Below are positions 33,689 to 44,322 of a stretch of DNA of 64,000 nucleotides, piece after piece. This DNA comes from Schistosoma mansoni. Lineage: Eukaryota > Platyhelminthes > Trematoda > Strigeidida > Schistosomatidae. The notes below the pieces were generated by a model. It made no database searches. It saw nothing but the letters and a program-made list of their open reading frames with translations, and was not told where the DNA came from. The stretch covers positions 868,001 through 932,000 of the forward strand of contig NC_031500.1 of the NCBI RefSeq assembly GCF_000237925.1, read 5' to 3'. Every line of letters begins with the position of its first letter. Within the stretch, counting starts at the first letter, position 1. The position numbers were made by a program, and so were the translations under genes.

Positions 33689-33956
33689 TTATGATACAAT
33701 TGCTTTTGATGGTTTCCATAAAGTTTTCTTTACAAATGAAGGATAAATTGAATGACTCCTTGAATTGTCACTAGGTAATGGTGTAAATAATTCATTGAAT
33801 TTAGAATAATTTTTTTGTTTATTATTTTCAAATAGATCAGACCAACAAAGGGGTTGTAATTTCTTATTATTAGATGAATTAGATATTGAAAGGTCAAGTT
33901 GTTCTCTTGGAGATTTTGGTTGATATGAAAGTTTCTCTTGTTTATTGTTTATAGAT
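33689..33956 (-). CDS. Exon 4 (last) of the 408-residue gene
   Basis: Acceptor ttctattcag. Encodes residues about 320-408 (SINNKQEKL at its start, [13 protein letters not shown] at its end) and stops with TAA at 33691-33689. Confidence 0.85.
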
Positions 33957-36900
33957 CTGAATAGAAACAAACAAACAAAAAGAACACCAGAGTGTAGATA
34001 ATCATTCTATGAGTAGAACCAATCTTGTATGTTGAATGGTCAGTTGGTTAGATATGATTAAGTTAAAGGTTGATATGAATAGATATTGATTTAGGCTTCC
34101 TTTCTACAATTCAGTTTAAGGAATTAAAAAGAACGGATAGCTTCACTTGGTATTGTTTGTTCGAATCTTCTCATTGATGTTTAGTACTGAAATTGATCAG
34201 TCCCTCAGAGTTGATGTCCACTCTGGGACTCGAACCCAGTACCGTTCGCTTCAAATGCCATCGCATTATACACTCAGCTACTGATTCCTGATAGCCACTT
34301 GCTTGTGTAATGGGGTGAAGTTTGAATTCACTTGATATTGTTTGTTTGATGTTTAGGACTACAATTGATCAACCTCTTATTGGCTATATGTGCATACTGT
34401 GCGTATTGCCTCGATATTACCTTAATTCACAAGCATTATAAATAGATGGATAGTGGCTAGCAATGGGATCCAGGACGTGCGTTTCGTCCTATTTAGGACT
34501 CGTCAGCTAGATGTACCTATATCTCAAAGTTGATATTCAATCTGGGACTTGAACACAGTACCTTTCACTTCAAACGCCATCGCAGATACAGGTACATCCA
34601 GCTGATGAGTCCCAAATAGGACAAAATGCGCGTCCTGGATTCCACTGCTAGCTACTATCCATCTTTGTTTATAAGAAATGATAGTTAAAAATGATACTTA
34701 CCCTTAGCTTCAGAAGAAAGTGTTCAGTCAATCAGATACAACGTAGGACCAGACACATTCATGCATCGGTTCAAGTTGTCATACCTCATTAGCACAACAA
34801 CATGAACACCGAATTCATAGCAGTTAATTTACTGGTGGTAATATATAAATGAAATGTTGTATATAAGGATATAGTATAGGAAGACAGACAGATATGAAGC
34901 AATTTTAATCTCAAGGTTTAAGGGAAGATAAAGAGTATATACACCTACGTCATTGTGATCGATTCTGAGCCATGTCATCCACAGTCTCCAACCATTGGTT
35001 ACGATAGTCACGCGGACCCCAACCAGGTAGTCTGCATCTGCCAACATGTCTCAGACTAGAAGTTAGTGACTTCACGCTCTGATGCCACGTTTCGGTTTGG
35101 CCGCCCCTAACTCTCTTCCAACCATCTACTACACTAGTCAGCATAGTGCGTCGTGGTAATCGGTGTTCAGGCATATGTGACACGTGGCCTAACCATCTCA
35201 GTCGATGAAGATTCATGACCTCATCAACTGATTTACCAGCATTCCCTAATACCCTTCGTCTAACCTCACTATTACTTACCCGGTGATCCCAGCAGATGTG
35301 AGCAATATTTCTAAGGCATCTGTGATATGAATGTAACTAATCCAATGAAGATTGATTTTTCATTATGTCAGTTATTATGTTCAAATAATGTTTATGAGTA
35401 TTATTGTACTGATTATAACTAATAAATTTTCATTTTCTGATATGATTCAGTTGAATTTTCATTTACACTCTATACATATCTTCATACATATCATTTGTAA
35501 TGGCGCAGATGCATTCATTCTTTGTGACGTAAGAGTAGGTTGGAAGAAAGCTAGGGGCGGCCAGACCAAAACGTGGCACAAATCCATGAAGTCATTGACA
35601 ATTGGACTGAGCAATGTTGGTAGGTGTATACTACCTGGTTGAGATTCGCGAGATGATAGCAATCGATAGTTAGAGACCTTGAATGACATGGATCAAAATC
35701 GTTTGCAATGGCGAAGGTGCATCCACTATTTGTGTTCTACCAAATTCTAATCTTCTGAACTCCTCATGTCCGTATCCTTTTTTCTCTTTCCTAATTTATT
35801 TCACTGGATTATACTCATTGAATAACATCTTCAAACCCTCATCTTTCCGATTACTGCTTATACTCTTACTACTTCTACCACAATTGGATTTGAATCGACA
35901 GCTGCATATTTGTGGTAATGTGGTATAGCAACTCGGACCGATGTACGTACGTACGAAGTTCTACGTTGTAACTGACTGACTGTTAATCAACATAAAATAC
36001 CATCCGAAAAATAAATACAATTACATATTTAAACAAAGCCATCATCTGATAAAGAAGAACATAATTAAGTAACAAGATTATAAGTTATTGGATAATGATA
36101 TTTCTTTATGCGAGATTTCCACTAACATTAATGTTAGATTTGAATAGATTCCTATGGGATAATTCATTTTAACATTTGACCAATCACAGTGAATCACTTA
36201 ACCCCCCCTTTTTTTAAGAATTCATATTATGGTTGAAATCATGGGTCAGTTGAAGCTAGGCCATCATGGAAAACCTGGAAGCACTGGATGGCCGTTTTGT
36301 CCTATTATGAGACTCCTCAGCAGTGGTCTAGTGGGTAAGCGCAAGCGCGCGAGACTGATAGGTCCTGGGTTCGAATCTTGCATGGCGGGGTCGTTAATGT
36401 ACACTGCTGAGGAGTCCCACAATAGGATGAAACTGCCGTCCAGTGTCCTCAGGTTTTCCATGGTAGTCTAGCTTCAATTGACTCATGATTTCAACTATAA
36501 AATTACTGAAATCTCCACAAAACCCCTTCTGATAATAATCATATGCTCACTAGTTACTGACTTAAAGAGATATTTCCTGAAGTTCTAGTGAGAGGCAGTG
36601 ACCAGTGAAGTTCAACCAGGTCTGTTGTGAGATAGTAACTCACTGAAGACAATGGTGGATGTGTCGCTCAATTTCGTGGATTGGTTGAAGTTAGACACTA
36701 AAACTGTTGGATGCCAGCCTGCTCAATGGTCTAGAGGTTAAGCGCTCGCGCTCGAGACTGATAGGCCCCCTGGCTAGAGTCTCTAGAGGCGGGATCGTGG
36801 GTGCGCACTGTTGAGGAGTCTCGCGATGGGACTAAACGGCGGTCCAGTTCCTTCAGGTTTTCCATGGTAGTCTAGCTTCAACTGACTCAAAATTTCATCT

Positions 36901-39900
36901 ATAGAATAAAATAAAACCTAATAAATAATTTCATTTTGATAAATAATGATTGTTCATCAAAGGTACATAATGTATGTTGTCTCCATATACTTTCGTGATT
37001 CAATGTAGAGTAATCTTTTGCATTGTTCATTCGTGCTATTCAATGTTCAAACATTAACTTCATTCGAATCCAGTCTACCATATTTCACTTATAAATACTT
37101 CTTCATTATTCAACTGTCAAAGAACAGAATTGATTTATAGAGTGCTAAGTTTATTTACTCAAATCAAAGTCATAATCTTACATATAAGACTTTGTGAACC
37201 TAATAGATCATCCTTATCCAAGTAGATGTGTAAATGAAGACGTATCGAAGATAGAGATCGGTATCAGTGTAAAGTTGTGAAGATTGTTGAGTTTAAACTG
37301 ATGTCATAAATCGATCAATGCTAGACCGCCATTGAAAACCTGGAAGCACCAGACTGCCGTTTCGTTCTAGTGTCGCACTTTTCAGCAGTCCGCATCCAAG
37401 ATGTCGCACACGGGACTCGAACTCAGTGGTTGAAAACTAAATGATTTGACCACAATAATATTCCTTCATTGAATATTATTTTAACTGATTTGATTAGTTA
37501 AATAACTTACTGATATTTTATTTCAGTTTTATTCGGATATTTTATTGGTTGATTTGCATGCCAAAACGATAAATGGTTAAGTGGTTTCGTTGCCTTTTTT
37601 GTTGTAGTTTTAAGATTAGGCAATTTGGATTCCTTTTTGATTGAAGCTTGTATTTCGGGGTAATCTGGAAAGTAACTGTTATATATAAAAATATATATGT
37701 ATTTGTGAAAATAAACTATTAATTGAAATCATGAGTCGATTGAAGCTAGACCACCATGGAAAACCTGGAAGCACTGGACGGCCGTTTCGTCCTAGCATGG
37801 GACTCCTCAGTGGCAGTGCACATCAACGATCCCGCACTCGCGAGATTCGAACCCTANNNNNNNNNNNNNNNNNNNNNNNNNNNNNNNNNNNNNNNNNNNN
37901 NNNNNNNNNNNNNNNNNNNNNNNNNNNNNNNNNNNNNNNNNNNNNNNNNNNNNNNNNNNNNNNNNNNNNNNNNNNNNNNNNNNNNNNNNNNNNNNNNNNN
38001 NNNNNNNNNNNNNNNNNNNNNNNNNNNNNNNNNNNNNNNNNNNNNNNNNNNNNNNNTCCAGGTTTTCCATGGTGGTCTAGCTCCAATCGAATCATGATTT
38101 CAACTTTGAAAAATACTGAAATCTCCACAAAACCCCTTCTGATCAAACTATTAATTGTTAATGTATGGTACTTATTTAGTATAACGTACTATACTACTTA
38201 TAAGTAACTGATATTAAATTGCAAAAGTTTCCTGACCCATGTTTTTGGTCTTTTTTTAGATGTTCGTTTACTTAGCAACATATTGAAATGACTAGTTATC
38301 CAGTTTGTTAGTCTTCAACATCTCGCTTCGAATAATAAATGTGCATATTTTTATATGCACAGTTTGAGAAGTTAAAAACAGAGTGCCCGTTACAAGACTG
38401 AATGAATAGTCACTTGTTGTTGTTGTTGCTTACTTGTATCTTCCCATTGTTATTTTTGACTGTAATTGATCAGTCTCTTGTTAGTATGTGTGCATCCTAT
38501 GAGGACTGACTCAATATTGCCTGAAGTCACAAGCTTTATAAGCAAAATGGATAACGCGATGGTGTTTGATGCGAAAGGTACTGGGTTTGAGTCCCAGAGT
38601 GAATATCAACTCTGTAATGCAGGTACATCCATCTGACGAGTCCCAAATAGGATGGAACACGTGTCTTGGATTCCACTACTAGCCAATATCCATCTTTGCT
38701 TATAAAACTAAATGAATAGGTTTAATAAGGTAAACTAAAATAAGGTGACTTGTAATAGTACTGTGATATCTATCAACAGAAAACTTTTCAGCGTGGGTAT
38801 GAGGATTATACAACAATTAGTCAGTAATGGAGAGTTGTTTCGTTCTTTCTATTCTCTCTTTCTTTGTAAAGTATTGTAATTCAAATCAGTGCTGAATTCG
38901 AAGTGGAATGTAACAGATCACTTCTATTCATGAATGTATAGTCTTTGGTTTCAAGCTACACGTTGAAGATTAGACAAGATCATTTACGAGTTAGGTGATT
39001 ATGGATCGAATCCAATCAATGTACAGATAGAAGATGTTCTCATGTTTACACTCTTTGGTAATTTTGAATGGAGTAGATGTATGCGTATAGATTTAAATCG
39101 AAAAATATTTTGCACACAGGTTGTCCGATAGATACGTGAACCAAGACTTACTTACTTGCGCCTGTTACTCCCAATCGAGCATAGGCCGCCGACCAGCATT
39201 CTACAACCCACTCTGTCCTGGGCCTTCTTTTCTAGTTCTATCCAACTTTTGTTCATTCTTCTCATGTCTGTCTCCATTCCTTGGCAAAATGGGTTCTTTG
39301 AACTTCCTCTTCTCCTTTGACCTTCAGGATTCCATGTGAGGGTTTGTCTTGTGACGCAATTGGGTGATTTCCTCAAAGTGTGCCCAATCCACTTCGTGAA
39401 CTAAGACTATTGAAGGTTTATTTCGTTAATATTACGATGGGTCAGTTGTACCCACATTTGAATTGCTTTATTATATGACGACAATTCTCATCAATAACTG
39501 GAATCACATTAGATTAAACCCGTTAGTTTGGAATTTCTCGTCAATGATAAACTTTAATCCCACAAGGATTTCAAACTCTCAGTTTCGAATCTCTTGGTGA
39601 CAATAGAATCGGTTCATTGTTGATTTGGAATCAATCGGTCTAAACTTTTAATTCTAGTCAGTTTACAACATTTAATAGGACGCTAGTCAGATAGATGTCT
39701 GGTTCATAATCAGGACTTGTATGCAGTGTTCAATATGATTCATAATTTCAAATCGTAAAAACTTAACTGGTCGCTACAATCTAGTACTGTCATTCCTTAT
39801 AATGAGAACAATTCGACAGTGATTTGGACTGATAATTTAAACTTGAATTGTAATGTAATCATAAGATTATTATTATTATTATTAGAATGGGGTTTTTGTG

Positions 39901-42900
39901 AATTCTAGTAACTGGGTTCGAATCTCGTGAGGTGGAATAGTGAATACGTATTGCTGAGGAGTCCAACAGTAGGACAAAACGGCCGTCCAGTGTATCCAGG
40001 TTTTTCATGATGGTCTAGCTTCAATTGACTAATGATTTCAATTATATATAAAAAATTCTAGTAACTCTTAATAGTTGAATTCATGAGTCGATTATAACTA
40101 GATCACCATGGAAAACCTGGAAGCATTGGAAGGCCGTTTCGTCCTAGTATGGGACTTCTCAGCAGTGCGCATCTACGGGCGCGAGACCGAAGATCCTGAG
40201 CTCGAAATCTGCGAGAGCGATCGTGAATTCAACTATTAAAAATCACAAGATTAATTGCCATACTGTGTATAAAATACTACTATATCTTTCATTATATTAG
40301 ATTTAAAAGTGCAATAATCATTCTAATGACAATATCGTCTTATACTGATAATCAATAAAAGGAAAGTGTATTCGGAAGTTTGTTCATTGATTCAAAAGAT
40401 AATAAGGTACAACTGACTGAACACCTACATATCATGTGTATAACTCATATGAGTTCCAATGGAGTAATCATACTGATCTTGTATTTCCTCTAGCTCTTTA
40501 TAATGATAGGACTCAATTAATCAAATTATAATGAGGAAGAAGCGCTGGAAGTGGATTGGACGCACTTTGAGGAAATCACCCAATTGTGTCACAAGACAAG
40601 CCCTCACATGGAATCCTGAAGGTTAAAGGAGAAGAGGAAGACCAAAGAACACATTACACCGAGAAATGGAGACAGACATGAGAAGAATGAACAAAAGTTG
40701 GATAGAACTAGAAAGGAAGGCTCAGGACAGAGTGGGTTGTAGAATGCTGGTCGGCGGCCTATGCTCGATTGGGAGTAACAGGCGTAAGTAAGTAAGTAAG
40801 TAGGATAATAAGGTTAGAAAGCCAACAATCTAAAACTATACATCTTTAATAATTTTTCCGTTTGTTTTTTTGTTTTCGGAATAATCATTTCATTCAAAAA
40901 AGCTAAATCATGATTGTTTGACATTTGGGGGGTACACCGTGAGCCTTCAATCTAAAGCTATGATCCATAAAGCAGTGTAACAACGTTAGGAGATGCAGTC
41001 CCATGGTAGTCGGTGACTAATAATTAGTTCGTACCCCATTTGTTCCCTCATGATCCTGGAGTCCATGTACATCATTAGTTTGTAATGGAGATTTTCCAAC
41101 TCTCCTAGGTGGACTTTCCGTGTCCACCAATCTGGTTAAAGCGCCAGACATTCTCTTGTCGTCCTTTTAATTTCATAAACAACACCCAAGTGGCGAGAAG
41201 GGAGTAAGACTTCCCTGGTAGTGGTTATATGCACTTGGCCATATGAGAGCATTTCGAAAGGGAGAGCTGACTCTACCTACCCCCTGCCCTACCAGGGCAT
41301 TTGGGTGAGAGAAATTTACTCACTGAAAACAATAGAGAATGATCGTGTAATATCGTGGATTGATTGAAATAAGACTTGTACGCTAATGGATCCAGACTCT
41401 GTGGTATAAGGGTTAGGCATTCATGCATGAGGTTAAAGGACCTGAATTTGAATACCGTTTGGAGAGTTGTGAGCGTGCACTGCTGATAAGTCCCATACTA
41501 GAACGAAACGACTATCTAGTAGCTATATAAACCCTTCCATGTGAGAGTGAGAGAGAGAGAACTGATTCTCTCCACCCTCGATCATACTACAACATTCGGG
41601 GGGGAGGGGGGAGGTGCCATTCAGACTGAATAACGTCAACACAGTTCACTTACTTCTCTAATGGTTGTAAATCGTTATCAATAAATGTTTCATTATGTTT
41701 ATCTTTTAATATAGGATATAATGATATCAATTCATTCACTTGTTTTTGATTCATTTGATTATTCAATAATGATGAAGAAGAAGAAGAATAGAAATTGTTA
41801 GTTGCCATGGTTTTAATTGTATCTTTTAAATCTTGTTGATAAGACAGAATACGAAATTGATCTTGATTACGATTAGCCCATAATGTAGATATATTCATTT
41901 GATGTAATTGTTTTTTAATTGATGATGATTTTAATTGTTTCATTATATGAATTAATGAATTTGATGGATTATGACGAATGAAATCACATAGTGGTGGCTA
42001 AAAAAAAGGGATCAAAGTGGGAAAACAATCACTTTGTTATAAGCAAAGATGGATAGTTGCTAAGAGTGGAATCCAGGATGGGTGTTTCATCCTATTTGAG
42101 ACTCATCAGCTGGATGTACCTGCATCTACAATGGGGTTTGAGGCGAAAGGTATTGGGTTCGAGTCAAAGAGTGTAATTCTTGTACATTGAATCAGTTCAA
42201 TTCACTCAATATCCTCAATTTCTCATAATTTCTAAGTTGTTCATCAGGGCCTAACTCTATTCGGTAGCTTAAGTTTGTTGTCAAGGGAGGAATGCATAAG
42301 CAATAATAAAGTATGTAAACTATTTCTTGAAACATTGTCTCGCGTAATTGGAAGTTTATTTATTTATTTATATGAACACATAAATATTGGTACAAAGGGG
42401 GTATCGAATACATATACACCACACAAGTCACTTGATTTGTGTGTGTGGGCTGTGATATTGTCCGGGTGACCAAACAGAAACAGGCAGTTTTCTTAGGGGG
42501 CCACACCCTGAGCCATCGACCTAAAGTTCTAATCCACAAGGCAGTGTACCAACGCTAGGCGATGCAGTCTCATGGTAGCCGGTGACCGAGAATAGGTTCC
42601 TAAGTCATTTGTTTGTTCAGGATACTACAGACCATGTGCACCACTGATCTAGAATGAGAGTTTTCCAACTCTCCTAGGTCTAACCTCCGTATTCACCGAA
42701 CCCTATTAAAGCACCAGATATTCACCTTTCATACTCTCAATTTTGTAAAAAACACCCCCATCACAAGAAGGCAGTGAGTAGGACTTCCCTGATAGTGACT
42801 GTATACTCATGTCCATGTGAGAGTATTTCTAGAGACAGTGAGAGAGAGAGCTGACCCTCCCCCGCCCCTTTGACCATATCATGACATTTAGGGGGTAAGC

Positions 42901-43651
42901 ATACAATTTAATTAATTAACACCGTTGGATGCCAGCTCAGTGGTCTATCGGTTAAGGGCTTCGGCTCGAGACTGGTAGGTCCTGGGTTCGAATCTCGCTC
43001 GCGGGAGCGTGTTCGTGGATGCGCACTGCTGAGGAGTCCCATAATAGGACGAAACGGCCGTCCAGTGCTTCCAGGTTTTCGATGGTGGTCTAGCTTCAAT
43101 TGACTCATGATTTCAACTGTGAAAATACTAAATTCTCCACAAAACCTCCTCTGATCAATTTAATTTTAACAAACAAACAAAACAATATCCTTTACACTTA
43201 CCTTTTGTTTCTTTGATAATACATATTCATATGTAAATGAAGCATATGTATTATAATCTTCATGACTTAATTGTTTTTCATAATTAATTAATTGTTCATA
43301 TGATTTATATCTTAATAAATTCCATAAATATTGTGCACTATAATTTGATCCTAAATGATATTTCAATAAATCAATAATATTAGGTACTTTAGATGTAGTT
43401 GGTGAACCGGATTGTTTCATGTTACTATGTGGTATATTTAGTAACCATGGTTTCAATTCATAATTAAATGGTATCCTAGATCCATGTAACATACCATTTG
43501 GATAACCACCAATTAAATAATATTTATCATTTAATTGTTTAATTGATTTTTGAATATTTGGATTTAAAAAATAATTAGCTATTTCTTTACCCCAAAGTTT
43601 TTCAAGTGCTAATTTATAATCATTATCATCATCATCAGTATTGTCTTCCAT
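33689..43651 (-). CDS. Unrecognised four-exon gene, 408-residue protein
   Basis: Coding exons on the minus strand are 43651-43202, 41997-41654, 37675-37511 and 33956-33689. All boundaries are GT-AG. Phases agree (0, 2, 2), giving 1227 nt including the TAA. I do not recognise the protein. Residues 1-13 are acidic. Residues 14-150 look folded and rich in Tyr, Leu and Asn ([41 protein letters not shown]). Residues 151-320 carry a Ser run and Lys-rich linkers, and the tail is polar and basic. No signal peptide or membrane span is seen, so it is probably intracellular. A good acceptor (tttcttttag) lies 6 bases before the ATG, meaning either a 5' UTR exon or a spliced-leader acceptor. Introns are 1204, 3978 and 3554 bp and full of SINEs and LINEs. 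Confidence 0.85.
34145..34675. repeat. Family A HHR-SINE, tandem plus fold-back, inverted HHR pair
   Basis: Minus-strand tandem units (34145 to about 34583) join a short plus-strand end piece at a cgcagata word. The locus carries two HHRs facing opposite ways, at 34468-34512 (minus, intact core) and 34596-34640 (plus, GAAA changed to AAAA). Their arms are complementary, so the RNA could form a long hairpin. It lies in intron 3 of the 408-residue gene. Confidence 0.85.
34468..34512 (-). ncRNA. Hammerhead ribozyme, intact core (family A)
   Basis: CUGACGA, GUCC/GGAC, GAAA and GUC are present. Stem I pairs AUCUAG with CUGGAU, one wobble. It is on the sense strand of intron 3, about 510 bp before exon 4. 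Confidence 0.7.
34725..35330 (-). mobile_element. RTE-like LINE 3' region (lineage a)
   Basis: Encodes the C-terminal region ([20 protein letters not shown], then [18 protein letters not shown]) and the 3' UTR. It lies in intron 3 of the 408-residue gene, in sense orientation. Confidence 0.85.
35517..35985 (+). mobile_element. RTE-like LINE tail (lineage a, second subtype)
   Basis: The end of the ORF ([14 protein letters not shown]) and a 3' UTR like the one at 17035-17396, ending in ctgactgactg. Confidence 0.8.
36222..36905. repeat. Family B HHR-SINE, fold-back unit followed by a tandem unit
   Basis: A minus-strand piece (36222-36330) switches to plus strand at the shared word CAGTG. A plus-strand unit then runs to about 36535, and a second plus unit follows with a 404-bp period. 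The first plus HHR (36401-36446) has an intact core; the second reads UUGAGGA with UAAA. It lies in intron 3, antisense to the 408-residue gene. Confidence 0.85.
36401..36446 (+). ncRNA. Hammerhead ribozyme, core intact (family B)
   Basis: CUGAGGA and GAAA are present. Stem II GUCC/GGAU has one wobble, and the cleavage triplet is GUC. Confidence 0.65.
37317..37420 (-). repeat. Old truncated family B copy
   Basis: The ccattgaaaacctggaagcacc tail and a degraded HHR remain, about 90 bp downstream of exon 3 in intron 3. Confidence 0.6.
37511..37675 (-). CDS. Exon 3 of the 408-residue gene
   Basis: A 165-base exon with no start codon. It encodes residues about 265-319 ([14 protein letters not shown] at its start; [14 protein letters not shown] near its end). 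The acceptor is atataacag and the donor ATCA|gtaagt. Its phase fits the exons on both sides. Confidence 0.8.
37771..37819 (-). ncRNA. Hammerhead ribozyme, intact core (family B)
   Basis: GCACUG/CAGUGC stem I, CUGAGGA, GUCC/GGAC, GAAA and GUC. It is on the sense strand of the 408-residue gene, about 96 bp upstream of exon 3. Confidence 0.75.
37857..38056. other. Assembly gap (200 N) inside an inverted SINE
   Basis: Exactly 200 N lie between oppositely oriented family B halves. The palindromic structure is the likely cause of the gap. Confidence 0.95.
38410..38706. repeat. Family A HHR-SINE, fold-back copy
   Basis: The minus-strand spacer and end (to about 38546) switch at a shared TGGATA into the plus-strand tRNA-like region and HHR. 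Flanks act(g/a)aatgaatag (38397-38409 and 38707-38719) match at 12 of 13 bases. The HHR keeps CUGACGA but has GGAA for GAAA. Confidence 0.85.
39140..39400 (-). mobile_element. RTE/SR2-like LINE 3' end (lineage b)
   Basis: Encodes [40 protein letters not shown] and [16 protein letters not shown] on the minus strand, with a short (CTTA)n end. It is in intron 2 of the 408-residue gene. Confidence 0.85.
39890..40240. repeat. Complex family B copy with repeated orientation switches
   Basis: A short minus head piece, a plus-strand B box to tail (39910-40060), a minus-strand tail to HHR (about 40075-40187) and again a short plus piece follow one another. HHR cores are degraded (AAAA for GAAA; CUGAGAA). 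Confidence 0.7.
40533..40802 (+). mobile_element. RTE/SR2-like LINE 3' end (lineage b) with (AAGT)n tail
   Basis: The plus-strand C-terminal coding region is followed directly by aagtaagtaagtaagtagg. The tetranucleotide tail marks the natural 3' end of the lineage. Confidence 0.85.
40930..41603. repeat. Family E copy with old family B between E pieces
   Basis: Family E on the minus strand (40930-41310), an old family B copy with a degenerate HHR (CUGAUAA; about 41315-41530) and a further family E end piece (41532-41603) lie in a row. Confidence 0.6.
41654..41997 (-). CDS. Exon 2 of the 408-residue gene
   Basis: Follows the acceptor tttttttag and opens with [10 protein letters not shown] (residues 151-264 plus two bases). 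It includes a Ser run coded by GAAGAAGAAG on the plus strand. The donor is GAGAA|gtaagt. Confidence 0.85.
42038..42175. repeat. Family A HHR-SINE, short fold-back copy
   Basis: The minus-strand end and HHR (to about 42128) switch at an ATGG word into a short plus-strand tRNA-like piece. It lies in intron 1 of the 408-residue gene. Confidence 0.8.
42071..42115 (-). ncRNA. Hammerhead ribozyme, intact core (family A)
   Basis: CUGAUGA and GAAA with an AUC triplet. Stem II relies on two wobble pairs. It is on the sense strand of the 408-residue gene, 74 bp upstream of exon 2. Confidence 0.65.
42355..42892 (-). repeat. Family E repeat, near full length
   Basis: Begins with the (TTTA)n end on the plus strand and runs through all family landmarks in diverged form. 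Confidence 0.7.
42914..43155 (+). repeat. Family B HHR-SINE, 5'-truncated, 10-bp target duplication
   Basis: A young plus-strand copy from the A box to the tail, flanked perfectly by caatttaatt (42904-42913 and 43156-43165). It lies in intron 1, antisense to the 408-residue gene, 37 bp from the exon 1 donor. Confidence 0.9.
43023..43068 (+). ncRNA. Hammerhead ribozyme, intact core (family B)
   Basis: GCACUG/CAGUGC stem I, CUGAGGA, GUCC/GGAC, GAAA and GUC all match the family consensus. Confidence 0.8.
43202..43651 (-). CDS. Exon 1 of the 408-residue gene
   Basis: Encodes residues 1-150. ATG is at 43651 and the donor is AAAAG|gtaagt after 43202 (phase 0). The AT-rich third positions resemble the other exons. 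Confidence 0.85.
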
Positions 43652-43684
43652 TGAAATCTAAAAGAAAAACAATAAGGTTTTATC

Positions 43685-44322
43685 ATTAGAATAGGGTTCA
43701 GATCATGAATCAATTGAAGTTAGACAAACATGGAAAACCTGGAAGCACTGGATGGCTGTTTCGTCCTATAGTTGAACTCCTTGGCTGTGTGCTTCTACGA
43801 CCCACGGTTGTTCAATTTCATAGATTGATTGAAGTTAGATATTAACACCATTGGATGCCGGCCAGCTTAATGGTCTAGAGGTTAAGTGCTTGTGAGCGGG
43901 ACTTATATGTTCTGGGTTCGAATCTCAAGAGGCGAAATAGTGGATACGTACTACTGATGAGCCCAATTAGGTCTTATCATAAGGGGTTCATATCATGAAT
44001 CAATTGAAGTTAGACAAACATAGAAAACCCGGAAGTACTGGATGGCTGTTTCATCCTACAGTAGAACTCTTTAGCAGTGTGCATTCACGAACCACGGTTG
44101 TTTAATTTCATAGATTGATTGAAGTTAGATATTAACATCGTTGGATGCCGGCCACCTTAGTGGTCTAGAGGTTAAGTGCTTGCGAGCGAGACTGATACGT
44201 CCTGGGTTCGAATTCCGCACTGCTGAGGAGTCCCACAATAGGACGAAACGGCTGTTCAGTGCTTCCAGGTTTTCCATGATGGTCTAGCTTTAATTGACTC
44301 ATGATTTCAACTATTAAAATCT
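43685..44322. repeat. Tandemly duplicated family B fold-back
   Basis: Two copies (43685-43975, 43985-44322; 290-bp period) share the same minus-to-plus junction (cacgaccc/aaccacggttgtt). One fold-back therefore arose first and was then duplicated. The first copy lost most of its HHR; the second keeps an intact core at 44217-44262. It lies just upstream of the 408-residue gene's ATG. Confidence 0.8.
44217..44262 (+). ncRNA. Hammerhead ribozyme, intact core (family B)
   Basis: GCACUG/CAGUGC, CUGAGGA, GUCC/GGAC and GAAA. The cleavage triplet is GUU, which hammerheads tolerate less well. Confidence 0.65.

Larger units (their letters stand above)
37726..38144. repeat. Family B HHR-SINE fold-back with central assembly gap and 13-bp target duplication
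   Basis: The left flank of the gap is family B in minus orientation (to 37856); the right flank is the family B tail in plus orientation (from 38057). The sequence aaactattaattg lies perfectly at both ends (37713-37725 and 38145-38157). The HHR at 37771-37819 has an intact core. It sits in intron 2 of the 408-residue gene. Confidence 0.85.

Noticed and set aside
42908-43108. Small frames reading [19 protein letters not shown], repeated at many sites
   Set aside because: All are translations of the family B SINE in one orientation; they recur with the repeat and are not genes.
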